Assembly: GCF_026262505.1 (NCBI RefSeq)
Contig: NC_067205.1
Location: 20,953,645 to 21,017,644 of the forward strand
Origin: Trichomonas vaginalis G3
Lineage: Eukaryota; Parabasalia; Trichomonadida; Trichomonadidae
Length of the DNA stretch: 64,000 bases
Reading direction: 5' to 3'
The notes under the pieces were generated by a model, which was given only the letters and a program-made list of their open reading frames with translations, made no database searches and was not told the origin of the DNA. Below are positions 27,558-40,623 of the stretch, piece after piece; the first letter of the stretch is position 1; every line of letters starts with the position of its first letter. Position numbers and translations under genes: made by a program.

Positions 27558-28687
27558 TTATAAATTAAATTTAATATATTGATAACAAGATATTGTCATC
27601 GTTGAGATTGATAATATAGGTAGTAATTATGAAAAAATGTAAGAGATGGATAACAATTTTATAAGAAATTGACTTGATATTTAGAGATTCTTTTAAATCA
27701 TACGACAATCATAGTTTACTATGATTCAAAATAGATTTAAATGACAAATATATTATTATTAGATATGTAAACATGTCAGATATCTTTAATTTTAGTAAGC
27801 AAATTTAGAGATTCTTTTAAATCATACGACAATCATAGTTTACTATGATTCAAAATAGATTTAAATGACAAATATATTATTATTAGATATGTAAACATGT
27901 CAGATATCTTTAATTTTAGTAATATTTTTTAATTTTCCTATAATAACTTCATTTAATCATCTTCAATATTCTTCTTTCTTTTTTCTATTCATTATTCATT
28001 TATTTATTCATATTTTTCTCTTGTTATCTTCTTTTGATCTTCAGATTAATCAAATCTTTTATTTTTTTCTCAGTTACTCACTTAACAATCGCCGTATATT
28101 GATATATTGTCGAAAATAACGTAAATAGCGATAAATTCTCTTTAATATCTCGCAAAGTTATGAACGTTTAGCAATTATCGAATGTAGGTAAATCTAGCTT
28201 ATACATAAACATATCATTCATTTCAAATTGAACTATTCGTATGTATTCTTTTTTTGCTTGTCACACTTGAAAGATGTTCTTATTTTTGAAGTAGAAAATT
28301 TAAGTTGGTTGTTTTTCTTTGAAACTCTTGTAGATGCTAGATCTTTATAATATTTTGTTATGAACAATATTTTTTCGTCTTGATTTCAATATTTTCTCGA
28401 TAAAAATTTGAAAATTTGATAATAATATGTGAGTTTTTCAAATCTTTTATAATACGTATCTCATACATATTGTTTTAAACATACCTTTAGGCGAAAGACA
28501 TGAAGAAAAGCAATGCATAGAGATTTTGTTTCCAGTAACGGACAAAAATAATCGTGTGTCATAATATGCGCAGTTCTCAATTTTGCGCATATTTTGACAA
28601 AATTTTGAATACTTTTGCTCTCAATTTATAGAAAAATGTCAGAAAAAGTGTCATAATATGCGCAAATATGCGACAAAAAATAATCTC
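27558..28687 (-). repeat. Right inverted repeat of the MULE, 1.13 kb
   Basis: Reverse complement of 23272-24400, including the doubled unit of about 120 bases. I see only a few differences, which suggests a young insertion. Confidence 0.9.
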
Positions 28688-28695
28688 ATCATGAT
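28688..28695. repeat. Target-site duplication ATCATGAT, right of the MULE
   Basis: Matches 23264-23271 and abuts the right inverted repeat. Confidence 0.75.
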
Positions 28696-29067
28696 GTCTT
28701 CATATCTATAAGTGTATTCTTATGAAAACACAAATAAAAGAATTTCAATGAACTCACAAAAATATACGTTTATGGAATTTCAATTTTATATATAAAACCA
28801 ACATAAAACGCATTCAAAAATACATATTTAAAAGATTTTTCGAGCTTTTTCTGAAATATTGAAATTGATAGTTGGTCGTGAGAATATATGTTGGGTGACA
28901 GATATCTAAACATAATTATTTAAATAAAATTTCAAAGTAATTAGTTCTCAATTTTAATTCAAATTGCTATGATTGTTATAGTATTGATTCTATTAATATT
29001 AATTTTTTATCAAACTTTACATTTATTGAATTCGATAATGCTTTGAAAATTTTAGTATTCAGAATTT
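28696..29067. promoter_or_regulatory. Upstream region of the giant surface-protein gene
   Basis: A 372-base AT-rich spacer. ATTCAGAAT lies six bases before the start codon, resembling the ATTCAGA before the LRR gene start at 5248, and contains TCA as in trichomonad initiators. The match to the known initiator TCAYW is imperfect, so this is a weak call. Confidence 0.3.
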
Positions 29068-32000
29068 ATGCTTAATTTCTTATTATATTTATCCATTTCA
29101 AACAAATTTTCATATGATTTTGCAAACACAGAGTATACACTGCAAATGAATTATGATGGAAAACGAATTCATCAAGGAATAAAGACATTTTGGAAAATCT
29201 CCGGACAAAGTGATAGAGTTTTATCACCATCTGCAAGAGGATCTGATTTTTATCAAGGAATTATTCTTGATACAAACATTATTTTGCCAGAAAATGAAGA
29301 TAAAATAATTTTAGATTATACGCTTCAGAATAATGGCACAACAGCAAAGAAAATTGATTTATATTTTAGAACTCGTCTTTACTTTGGCAATGAAGGTAAG
29401 CTTCAAATCGAACCTTTTGGGGATTATCAAGGATATCGTTATTCTAATCCTAATACAAATGAAGAAATGTATCTGATTTCAAGAGGTGGAGAATACGCAA
29501 ATGCTTATTCAAATTATCATAGTCAGTATTATGAATACAATTTTTATACAAATATGGATCCAAGACGATATATTCAATTTACCAATCTTTTAATATACTG
29601 GAAAGACAAACTAATCGATGTTGATGAAGTAGTTCACTTATATGTCACTTTTACTCCGAATCTCCAAATTAAGCAATCTCCAAATGTAATAATGAATACA
29701 CCAATAGAAGATACATATCCAGTTAAACATAATTTGTTACTAGAAGGCCGATGTGAAGGATATGAAAATGGCCAAACAATTGCTTTATATTATCAATATA
29801 ATTGGGGACAAGTCGTCAAACTAAATGAATTTAATGTCTCAGAGGAATTGAGGACAATTGATTTTTCATTTGAATTAATATTGGAATCATATAGAACGTC
29901 CAGGATTATCAATGTATGGGCAGTCACGAAAGATGCTATCATTACAAATTATTTTTCAAAGTTTCTTTGTACAGGAAGAAAACCAGTTTTATACATCATA
30001 ACTCCTCCGAAGCAATTATATTACAAGGATAGTACAATTTATGTTGATTTTGTAGGAAATAGTGATATGTACGCATATCTTTATTATAATGTTGATAACA
30101 AATACTATTCATCTTTTAAATATATAAATGATGGATTCAGAAATCTAACATATTTAGGATATTTTCAACGATGGGATATTTATGAGGGAAAACATAATAT
30201 TACATTATACATTAAAGATGATTATCACTATTCAGAATCATTCTACTATGAATTTGATGTGATTACAAAGCCACGGCCTTCTCTTTCATTATTAAATGGA
30301 TTTCAGGGAAACAGTAGATATTACAATTATTATCAGAACATATCAATTCCGATAAGCATGAAAGGTGGAACAGTTGGTGAAAATATAACCCATTATGGTT
30401 CAGAAAGAATGAAAGAGATGTTTTCACCCCTGTATACAGTTTTAATTACAATGGAACAAACGAGGTATTTACACATAATTTTAAATTACCCTATATTGTT
30501 GCAGATTATACCCATTATTGGACTATAACAAATGATGATGGTGTGAACTCTGATATTCCTTACACATCTTCATATGTAAGAAAAGATTTGAGAATCCATT
30601 TTACAACTCCAATTCAACAATATTATTCACCAAGCTCAATTATTAATCTCGAAGGTTTTGCCTATAATTTTGATCCAGGACATATGATTGATTTAAAGTA
30701 TACAATAAATTATAGTCAATACATATCTCTAAATCATAACGAAATAGTAATGGATGATAATTACATATCTAATAATTTCATTTTTAACATCACGATGCCA
30801 GAAATTCCTGGATCTTATAGATACAATTTTTATTCATATGACAAAAACTCAACTCAAACTGGTTATTGTTATGAAATTATATTTAAAGTTTCAATTCCAG
30901 GGTCAATAAACGAAGTTTCAAATTTAGAAGACACATATTCCCTTAATGCATTTATTGAAGTTACATTTACTGGATATCAATACAATAGAGGATATTTATA
31001 TTTCCAATATGATAATGGTCCAATAAATAAACTTGATGAAATAATCAATTTTAATCGTCAAAATGTAACAATTACAAAACAAGTACCAACAAAAGATTAT
31101 AAACTTAGTATTGGCGAACATAATGTAACATTTTATTTATATGATGAATATGGATGCCCATCTGAGAATAATTATACTCATGTTTTCAATTCCGATGATA
31201 GGAATGTACCTTATTTAGATCTTTATTATTATTCTTATGGACATCCAATGAGATATTCAGATCCTTTTAGTATTGAATTTAGATATGGTGACAAGGATAA
31301 AAATCAAAAAGTAAATATTACGGTACATTGGGATGATCAAGAACCTTATTCAGTTTTTGAATATACTTCAAACGGATATGAAGGATATTATGTAACAAGA
31401 ACATTTTCCCCACCAAAAATAGACGGTATTCATACAATAACATCAAGATCTTATGATGAAAGTGGTGCAAAATCCAAAAAACATGTTAGAGCTATCAATG
31501 TTAAAAGACAACCATATCTTTACTTTACTCTACCAGACAGACTTTATATTGTTGGAGAAACTGCAACTCTAACAGGATATGTATTGGATTTGATCCCAGG
31601 AGAGGAAATTCAATTGGTTCTAAAATTTGATAATTATTTATTAATAGAAGATATCCCGAATATTACAATGGACGAAACTTACAGAAAAGATTTTACAATC
31701 AATATCACTATACCAAACTTCAACAAACACACATTTATTTCTATGTATGCTAAATGCCAAAATTATACAACAAATACAAAATGGCATTATAGATATATTA
31801 CTCAAAGGCCTTACATTTATGATTATAATCCTTTTGATCCTCAGTATTCAATGGGAGAAATTATAATATTTGAAGGTATAGTTTGGGATGAAGATTATGT
31901 AAATTTGTATTACAAATTTGATGAAATGCATGACTATGAATATATTAACCAAAGAATTGATTGCCAAGGTTCCAATAAAAGTATAAGAATTCAGATTCCA

Positions 32001-35000
32001 ACAAGCAATAAAATTTATAGTGTTGGAGAAAAGACTCTCCAAATTCATGTCAGAGATAGATTTGGAGCCTGGTCAAATACTATTACACACAAATTTATTC
32101 TAGAAAGTTTAAGAGCACCAGAAATAGAAGTAATAAGAGCTAATCAAAACAAACAAATTTATTATTTCCATGAAAGTGTGAAATTAATTTTAAGGATGAG
32201 AGATAGGAATTATGGTGATGAAGTTCAAATATTCATGAAAGTTAATAGTGGAGATTTCACAAACATCATCAATTATACATCTCATGGAACATATGAAGAT
32301 ATTCCATATGATTTTGAATATGAACATATTAATGGTAAATATGACTTAGTCTTCAAAGCGATTGACAACACAGATTCAGCATCACCAGAAGTAAGCATTA
32401 GTTTTGAGGTAAAACAAACACCGATCACTGTTGTTACTAATATACTCGAAGGAATGTATGAGCCAGGAACTAAAGTCAACATCACTTGTTTTGCTGGTGA
32501 TTTCAATCCAGGAAGCACAATACAATTTTATTACAGAATTAATAGTGAAAATACAGTGTATCTTCATGATGTTTTTGAAATATCAGAAGATTTCAGAACA
32601 CCAGAATATACTTTCACAATCAAGTTGCCAGAGTCTGCAAAAAGAAACACAATATATGTTTATTCGAAGGATGAAAACAACAGAGAGAGTCAATACGCAA
32701 TTCTTTACACAACAACTAATTATAATCCTAAAATTATTAGAATTAATGATTTGAAACCAGAATATGCAAGCAACGAATATATCGATATTGATGGAATAAT
32801 CTTTGATGATAGTCGGGTAAAATTATATTATCAATATGATAAGCGAGCTGTTCAATATCTTAGTGATTGGATTGATTGTACAGGGGCAGATCTGCAGATT
32901 CACAAACAGATTCCAGTTCCAAAGGAAAGTTTCAGAGGAGGTGAACACAAAATAACAATATACTTAATTGATCAGTATGATATCAAGTCAAACGAAGTTT
33001 CATTTAGATTTATTTACAATGATAGGCATGCACCAGAGCTCGGTGTCAAACTATTAAGTGGCTCAAAAACATATAGTTTTTATGATATAATCAAGTTTAA
33101 CTGCAGTGTTATTGATCCAGATGTTGGAAACACAATTTCTCTTCGTCTCAAAATCAACAATAGTGATGAACAAACAATTTATGATTATACATCAGATGGC
33201 GAAATATCTCATTATTTATATGATTTTGCAGTTCCAAATGTCAATGGTGTTGTTAATTTTGTATTCAGAGCAGAAGATAACTTTGGTTCATTTTCAAATG
33301 AGCAATCATTCGATATTAAAGTGAAACAGACTCCAAGTGTTATCATCACAAGTGGTATCTCTAGTTACTACAATGGTGGCGAAGAAGTTGAAATCAGTGG
33401 ATTTGTTGTTGATTACGATCCAGGACAGGAAGTTCAAGTATTATACAGTATCAGTGGAGGAAACTCAGTTTTCGCAACACCTCTCATGATAATGAATGAT
33501 AACTATGTAACAAATCAATTCGAGTTCGTCATCAGTCTTCCAACAAAAGTTGGAACACACTCTGTCACATTCTGGGCAGAGAATAGTAATGGTATCAAGA
33601 GTGAGTACTCTCGACAGTTCTTCACAGTGAATGTCAATCCGAAGATCATTACATGGAACGAAATTCGTCCAACATATGCAAAGAACGGATTTATAGATTT
33701 TGACTCAGTGATCTTCGATGATTCTACATCAATGATACATTACTACTTCGACACAATGTCTATTAACTCAATCAATGAGTGGATCAATGCAGGTGGCAAG
33801 AATCTAAGTATCAGAAGACAGATTCCAATTCCAAATGACTTGTCAATTGGCAGCCACACAATCACAGTCTATCTTCGAGATTGGTATGGTGCAGAGTCAG
33901 AGAAAGTCACAAAGAATTTCAGATTCACAAATAGTTATGTTCCAACATTGAAAGTATCTCTCTCTGAAAATCGAAATACATATGGATTTCATGAAAGTGT
34001 CACATTCAACGGATCTGTTCATGATTTAGATGCTCAAGATAAAACTTATGTCTTCGTTGAGATTGACAATGATGAAGAAACGCAAGTTGCTGAATTTGAC
34101 TCAAATAATGAAGTTCACAACTTCACATATACAATTCAGCTTCCTCATGTTGATGGTGATCACACTGTTATATTCAAAGCACGTGATGAGAGTGGTTCAT
34201 CATCTGGTGACCAGAAATTCACAATCTCTGTTAAGCAGTCACCATCTGTCATCATAACATCAGAACTCTCACCAATGTATCTCCCAAACGAAACAATATC
34301 AATCAGTGGATACATTGTAGATTTCAATGTTGGCGACGAAGTCCAACTCTATTTCCGTGTCAATAACGACATCACAGAGTATGCAACTCTTCCAATGATT
34401 GTTGGCGAAAATTTCAAGACAGACATATTCACATTCAATACGACACTTCCTATTGAAGTTCGAAGGAACCAAATCATCATCTGGGCATCATCTAACAGTA
34501 GTATGACGAGCAGAACTAGTTACATCAATATCATCACAAACAGAGCACCAGTACTGGATATGTGGAAACCAATCAAAGGAAATTACTCAATGAGCGAATA
34601 CATTGACATCGACTGCAACATCACAGATGATTCAAACTGCAGAATTTATTACTCATTCGATGACAAGAAAGCAAAATACATTGATGAGATGCTTCCAATA
34701 AGGAGTCCTATGTTCCCAGTTATCAAACGTGTTCCAATTGATGGCAATGATCTTGCATTTGGAACACATACAATGAAAGTATGGATTGTTGATGAGTTTG
34801 GTGTTAAGTCAAACGAAATCTCACAAGATTTCGAATTCCGAAATATGCATGCACCAGAAATTGTTCTTAATCCTCTTCCAAAGAGAGGTCCATACAACTA
34901 TCACGAGAAAGTCACATTTAGTGGAAGTGTTCGCGATCTTGATAGTGGTGACCATGTCATTGTTATTTTCAAAGTCGGCAGCAGCGAACCAACAGAATTG

Positions 35001-38000
35001 TATGACTCTATCTCGGATGGTCAGTGGCATGACTTCAGTTACACGATCAATGTTCCTCGTGGTGATGCAGAGTACACAATCTTCGTTGCAGCAATGGACC
35101 AGACACTTTCTAAGTCTAACGAGGCTACACTTTCATTCAAAGCACAGCGTGCACCAGCAGTCAAGATGTTGAATGAGATGCGTCAAGCATATGGTGCAAG
35201 TGAAACAATGGTTTTGTCATCAATGCTTATGGACTTCAACGAAAACAGCACAATCTCATTCTGTTACAGCATTGATGGTGAAGATAAGAACTTCATCTCA
35301 TATGTTGAAATATACGACAACATGACATCAGGTATTGTTAATTACAACATTACACTTCCAAATTCTAAGAATGATCACTACTTGATTCTATGGGGTGAGA
35401 ACGAACTAGGGCATGTTTTATGTCCTTATAATGAGATATACATCATTGTCAGTCAAGCACCAGAACTCAACATTACGAACACACTCCTTGGTACATACTA
35501 CAGCCATGCATTCATCGAGGTTGATGTCAGTGTATATGATGACACTGAAGGATATGTTTACTGCAAGATTGATGATGGTAAGGAATTCAAAATCTCAAAA
35601 CTTATCCAGAGTTTCTACGAGATTGAAGAACGAGTTCTTCAAGTCGAAATCAAAGAAGGAACTCTCTCAGAAGGTAGCCATTCATTGAGCATCTTCATGA
35701 GAGATGAGTTCGGAAGTGACTCAGTAGCTGTTGTTCATAATTTCGAATATTCACTTTCTAAGCAAACACCAGAATTATCAGTTGAAAGTAAAGTTAAAGG
35801 ATACACATATGGATATTTCGAAAGTATTAAAATCAAATGCAAGGCTAAATCATTTAACGAAGGTGACAAGATTTCTCTGAAGATCAAATTGAATTATGAT
35901 GATTATTTCACAATCCATGAGTTTTCATCAGATTCAACTAGATATATTTTGAGTAATGATGATGAATCGAGTGATGGAATACTTGTTTATGATTATGATC
36001 TTAAGATTCCTCCGTCGGATGGTTTCTATACAGCTTCGATCAAAGCTGTCAATCAAGATGGAATAGAATCTAAGATCACATTTGTTGACTTCGAAGTCAG
36101 AAGACTACCTGGAATCGAATTCACACAACCATTCCGCGTAAACTACAATAGTGACGAAACAATTGTTGTTAGTGGACATGTTGTTGATTACGAAATTGGA
36201 CAAGATATCGATATCTTCTACAATGTTGACAATGGAAACAAGATATTTGTTGATAGAGTCAAAATTGATGGTGAATATAAGTCGAAAGAGTTCAGCTTTA
36301 CAATTAATCCATCACCAGATGTCAACATTCACTCTTCGAAAGTTTGGCTTGAAATAAACAACAAAGTCATATATCAAACAAATGGAAACTTCCTTGTAAA
36401 CTCTCCTCCTCAGATATCTTTGCTTAACAGCACACAACTCCGTAATGTATATTATGATGGAGACCATATCAACTTGGACTATAAGATCAAAGACAACACA
36501 CAAGCAGTTGTTTGTTACAAGTTCGACAGTCGTCCAGAAACATGCTTCAAAGATACAGTTTACTCATACGAACGTGAATACAATTACAGGAAGCAAATTT
36601 TAGTTGATCAGACAGTTCTTTCACATGATGAACACACAATCACTATTTATGCACGTGATGAATTCAAGATGGAGTCAGAAATCATCACACACCGTTTCAC
36701 ACTTAGTGAAGGAAGTTCACCAGACATCACAATTGATGGCTTTGCAAGACAATACGAGTACAACTTCTACGAGAGCATTTATATCAAGGGCAGTGTTATT
36801 GACACATCACCAACAGAAGGTGGCAAAGTTACAGTGTATTGTAGATTCAATTTCAGTGATCCAATTCCTTTGCACGAGTTCGAAAGTTATGGTCACTCAC
36901 ATAATTTCGAATCATATGTTCCTGTTCCAAGGAATAACTCTAAGTATTTCATTGTTGTTTATGCAGTTGACAACATGGGATCACACTCTCGCGATTTCAG
37001 ACATGATTTCAAAGTTCAACACAAACCTTGCATCAAACTGCACAACTCCATCGAACACTCATACATGCCAGGTGACAATGTTACAATTGAAGGCTTCGCT
37101 GGTGATTTCACACCAGGAATGTCTCTTAACATATTCTACCAGCTAAAAGGAAAAACACCAGAACGTATTGGAACATTTGAAGTCAATCCTAATCTGACAA
37201 CAAATGTTTTCTCATTCACAATCCAAGTTCCAGACGAAGTTACTCCTCAGTCTCTTAAGATCTGGGCAGAAGATAGAGGAAAAGTTGTTGCCACTCTCGA
37301 CAAAGGATACAGTGTCATTAACCTTCGACCGATGTTGAAGATCACAAACAAAGTCAACCAGCGATATTACAACCGAGGCTTCATTGATATTGAATTCCGT
37401 GTTTGGGACAACACTCGTGTTAGGCTATGGTACTGCATTGACGATGGTCGTGAAATCAACATCACAGACTACATTGAATGTAACGGTGAATGGAAAGAAG
37501 ACTTTGCACAAATCGAACTTCCAGCAGGTTTCTATGAATTTGGTTCACACAAACTGTATATCTTCGTTCGAGATGAATTTGGCGCAGAGTCAGCAGACAC
37601 TCCATACGACTTTCTCCTCATCGATCAGAATGCACCAGATATGGAATCCTTAGTGTCGAAACTAAGGAAGAATACGAATATAACGATATAGTTCTTCTTC
37701 AAGGTCGTGTTCGAGATATCGATCCAGGTGACAAGATCTCAGTCAGTCTTCAACTTAACAGACAAGGATACAAAGAAATATTCAGCACAATTTCAACAGG
37801 TGACTGGCAGTATTTCAACTATTCATTCTCAGTTCCTAAGAACGATGGTCTTCATATCGTTACATTCCAAGCACGAGACAATATGTCAGCAGCATCACGT
37901 GCATCTTGTTACAAGATCAAAGTTCGACGTCCTCGAGGAATCTCTATGCGAAAACAACTACCTAGTTATGCTGAACCATCACTACCGATAGAGATCGGAG

Positions 38001-39454
38001 GTTATGTTGTGCCTTCGACTTTCAAGCCAGAAATTACTAAAGTTCGAGTCATGGGACGATTCGGGAACTCAGGTACAAGGTTCTATATCGATGTATTCAC
38101 AATTCATAATTCGATGTCAGCAACAGATTTCAATTTCAATTTCACAGTTCCTCGAGATGCGAAGAGTGGCATTGTCGAAATTATATTCGACGATGACAAC
38201 AATGATACAGATGTCTTAGAGAATTTCACACAGAATATTATCATCAATGAGCGTCCCGAGCTTAAGATTCTGAAAGATATTGGTGAAAGATTCCCAGCAC
38301 ATGCATTCATAGACATTGACTCAGAAATCAGAGATGATACTAAAGCAAATATTCGATATAAGATTGATGATGGCGAAGAGATGAATGCAAGTGATTTTAT
38401 TGAATGCCTTGGAAATGATAAGCGTGTCCGTACACAGATAGAGATCAAACCAGGTTCACTTACATTCAGGAAGCATACAATCACAATATATGCAGTTGAT
38501 GAATATGGATTGACATCAAATTCTACTACCTACAGTTTCTATTATTACAATAGTAACACACCAGAACTTACTGTGACAAACATCGAAGAAATCTCAGATC
38601 ACACATTCAAGATCACAGATAAAATCACAATTTCTGGTATTGTTGATGATGCAGATATTGAAGACAATCTTCGTGTTCGAATGAGATTCGATTATGAAGA
38701 ATTTGAAATCATTCATTCATGTTCATCTTCAGATCGTGATCAATGCAAGAAATTCAATTACACATTCAACGTTCCTCGATCGACAGGAAACCATGATATT
38801 ATCTTACAAGCACTTGATGATAGAGATTTTGTATCCAAAGATGTCAAGATTAACTTCAAAGTTGAGAAGCATTTTGTTTCCCCTGCAAGAACTCCTGCAA
38901 GTTTCCCAGTCTTTCCAAAAATACCTACAGGATACACAGGAAGAACGACTTACACAACAGCAATCACAGCAGTAGAGACATTCATAACAGATATCAATGG
39001 TGACATATTCGTCACATACACTGACATCATCACAACATATGAAATCACAGTTATCGATCCAACTACTGAACAAGTTGAAATTGGCTTCTTACAAACCACT
39101 TTTGGAAAGTACATTCTTTGGCCAATCATCGCTTGCATTGTCATCATTGCTGTTGTTATCATTATTGTTCTGGTCAAATTGAAGAAGAATCAAAATGACG
39201 AAAGTTCAACTGATCTCGCAGGAAACAACGAAGAACAGTTTGAAATGGAACAAGAAACAATTATCATTAGCAAGACAGAAGAGAGCATGGTAACAACCGA
39301 CAATCCTCTTTTCACAACACAAAACAGTGCTGCAGCAGATGATCCATTCCATGAAGATTTCGAAGACAAAGGTGGTCTTTTCTCCGATTCAGATAATGGT
39401 GTTGTAGATGCAAACATTGATCAAAGTGACAGTGATATTGTTGATGATGGCTAA
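29068..39454 (+). CDS. Giant modular type I surface protein, crossing two frameshifts
   Basis: About 3,460 codons in three frames: 29068-30528, then 30543-37691 (open upstream without an ATG), then the frame ending at 39454. The frames switch near 30.38-30.41 kb and near 37.64-37.66 kb, and clear repeat homology continues across both. A weak signal peptide (MLNFLLYLSIS) opens it. The body is about ten super-repeats of about 305 residues, each of three beta-type modules near 100 residues: one opening VKQxPxVxITS with a DFxPGxxVQ turn, one with IDIDxxIxDD and YYxFD, and one opening APELxV with FHESVxFxGSVxDxDxGD. Many N-glycosylation sequons follow. A membrane segment (39110-39176) and an acidic tail with DNPLF end it. 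The modules are probably Ig- or cadherin-like. Adhesion is inferred. The shifts may be assembly errors or mean a pseudogene. Confidence 0.75.
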
Positions 39455-39669
39455 GAAATCAAAACTATTCAATTGTAATCAATCTTGAATGTATAAAAAT
39501 CTAATTTTTAAATATTTTGATTATAATTTAGAATTTTTCAATAATACTATATTTAAAGTTCTTCCATTAAGCTATGATGCAGCTTATTATCAATTTGAAC
39601 GTGAAATTATTCTAATAAATGGTTCAACACTATTATAAGTTTAACGACGGTGAATGACATGCAAATAGA

Positions 39670-40035
39670 GTGAACACACCATTATTCATATGTCATAGTT
39701 ATCATTTCTGTTACATTTATAATTGTTTTAATCATAATAATTCATCTGATAATATAGACAACGCAGATCCAAATAACATGGATGAAGAAATAGCAGTTAT
39801 AAGTAAAACAGAAGATACAATGATGATTTATGATAATCTTACGTTTACAGGAGAAAATGATAAAGCGGCAGATGATACTTTTAAAGAGGACTTCGAAGAG
39901 AAAGATGAATCCTCCGAAGACCAAGAACAAGAACAAGGTGAAAGCGATAATGATGACTCTAATGATATAATTTGTTTTTTACGAATAAATCTTAGGTGGT
40001 TAACTTCTTATTTGCTGGATCTATTATTCATCTAA
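39670..40035 (+). pseudogene. Decayed tail of a paralogous surface protein
   Basis: Residues VISKTEDTMMIYDNLTFTGENDKAADDTFKEDFEEK match the cytoplasmic tail of the giant protein just upstream (IISKTEESMVTTDNPLF...AAADDPFHEDFEDK). Just before it, in another frame (about 39680-39755), the DNA codes for a hydrophobic run like the membrane segment. The body of the gene is gone. This looks like the remnant of a tandem duplicate lost by deletion or recombination. Confidence 0.75.
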
Positions 40036-40338
40036 TAGTAATAGAAGTGTTTCTTAATAGTCTTATTCTATAATTACTGAGCAATTGAATACAAAATTTA
40101 TTTTTAATTGATCTGTTCCTGTATTTTACTAAAAAACATCTTAATTTCGTATTAATATGGGTGTGGTGCCAAGCATATTCTAAATTAATAAAGAATTGTA
40201 TGAAGTTCAATAAGCCAACTAACAATGTAACTGTAAAACAAGTGTATTTTTGATTAAGTTGGTATACATATCATACACATTGAGTATCATCCCTTAAAAA
40301 TCAATCTAAAAATAATTAATTTGGTCAGATGAACATTC
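40036..40338. other. Intergenic DNA before Polinton B
   Basis: AT-rich sequence with no gene or repeat that I can support. Confidence 0.5.
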
Positions 40339-40363
40339 AAAAAAAAAAAAAAAAAAAAAAAAA
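40339..40363. repeat. Run of 25 adenines at the left edge of Polinton B
   Basis: An uninterrupted A-run sits just outside the GC-rich start of the second Polinton region. It may be the target site, part of the terminal repeat, or a slippage product. The exact element end cannot be fixed without the right end. Confidence 0.8.
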
Positions 40364-40369
40364 GGTAGT

Positions 40370-40402
40370 GGGGCTTCCAGGCACTTCGTGCCCTCTAGCC
40401 CC
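40370..40402. repeat. Compound GC-rich hairpin at the left edge of Polinton B
   Basis: Outer stem GGGGCT/AGCCCC (40370-40375 with 40397-40402), four-base internal loops on both sides, and inner hairpin GGCAC-TTC-GTGCC (40380-40392). All stems are perfect. The style (short GC stem, three-base loop, nested) is that of the hairpin family in Polinton A. Confidence 0.85.
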
Positions 40403-40623
40403 GAAGATGTTTAGTATAAATGAAGTTTTTATTCGGAAAATTGTTAGTCTTCTGGTGTGAATTCGGAGGACTCTTCTTCTTCCTCCATTGCTTCTGGGAA
40501 GAAGCCTTCTTCTGGGTCGAAAACATTATATAATGTTTCACTTTTCACAAATTATATATGTTTTCATGTTTTGTCACTTTTCTGTCACTTTTCGGGTAAA
40601 AACATTTTTATTATTATATATAA

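Larger units (their letters stand above)
23272..28687. mobile_element. MULE-type DNA transposon with very long inverted repeats
   Basis: A 5,416-base element with inverted repeats of about 1.13 kb, ending GAGATTATTTTTTGTCGC. It carries two leftward genes: a frameshifted MULE transposase and a 414-residue protein with a UBA domain. It lies 173 bases from the right end of Polinton A, in host DNA. The inverted repeats look almost identical, so the insertion is probably recent even though the transposase is broken. Copies elsewhere in the genome could supply transposase. Confidence 0.88.

Noticed and set aside
23272-28687. hAT family, suggested by the eight-base target duplication
   Set aside because: The transposase core (DGTFKVVP, TTDFEAA, GCIFH) is of MULE type and the kilobase-long inverted repeats fit MULEs, not hATs. 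An eroded nine-base duplication is more likely.
36604-37146. 180-codon frame overlapping the giant surface gene, and similar frames in its GC-richer part
   Set aside because: Alternate-frame shadows produced by the repeat structure and codon bias of the real gene.
40447-40560. Acidic leftward coding-like stretch near the left edge of Polinton B
   Set aside because: There is a readable run of E, S and P residues, but no start codon with a leader and no match. It may be a gene remnant.
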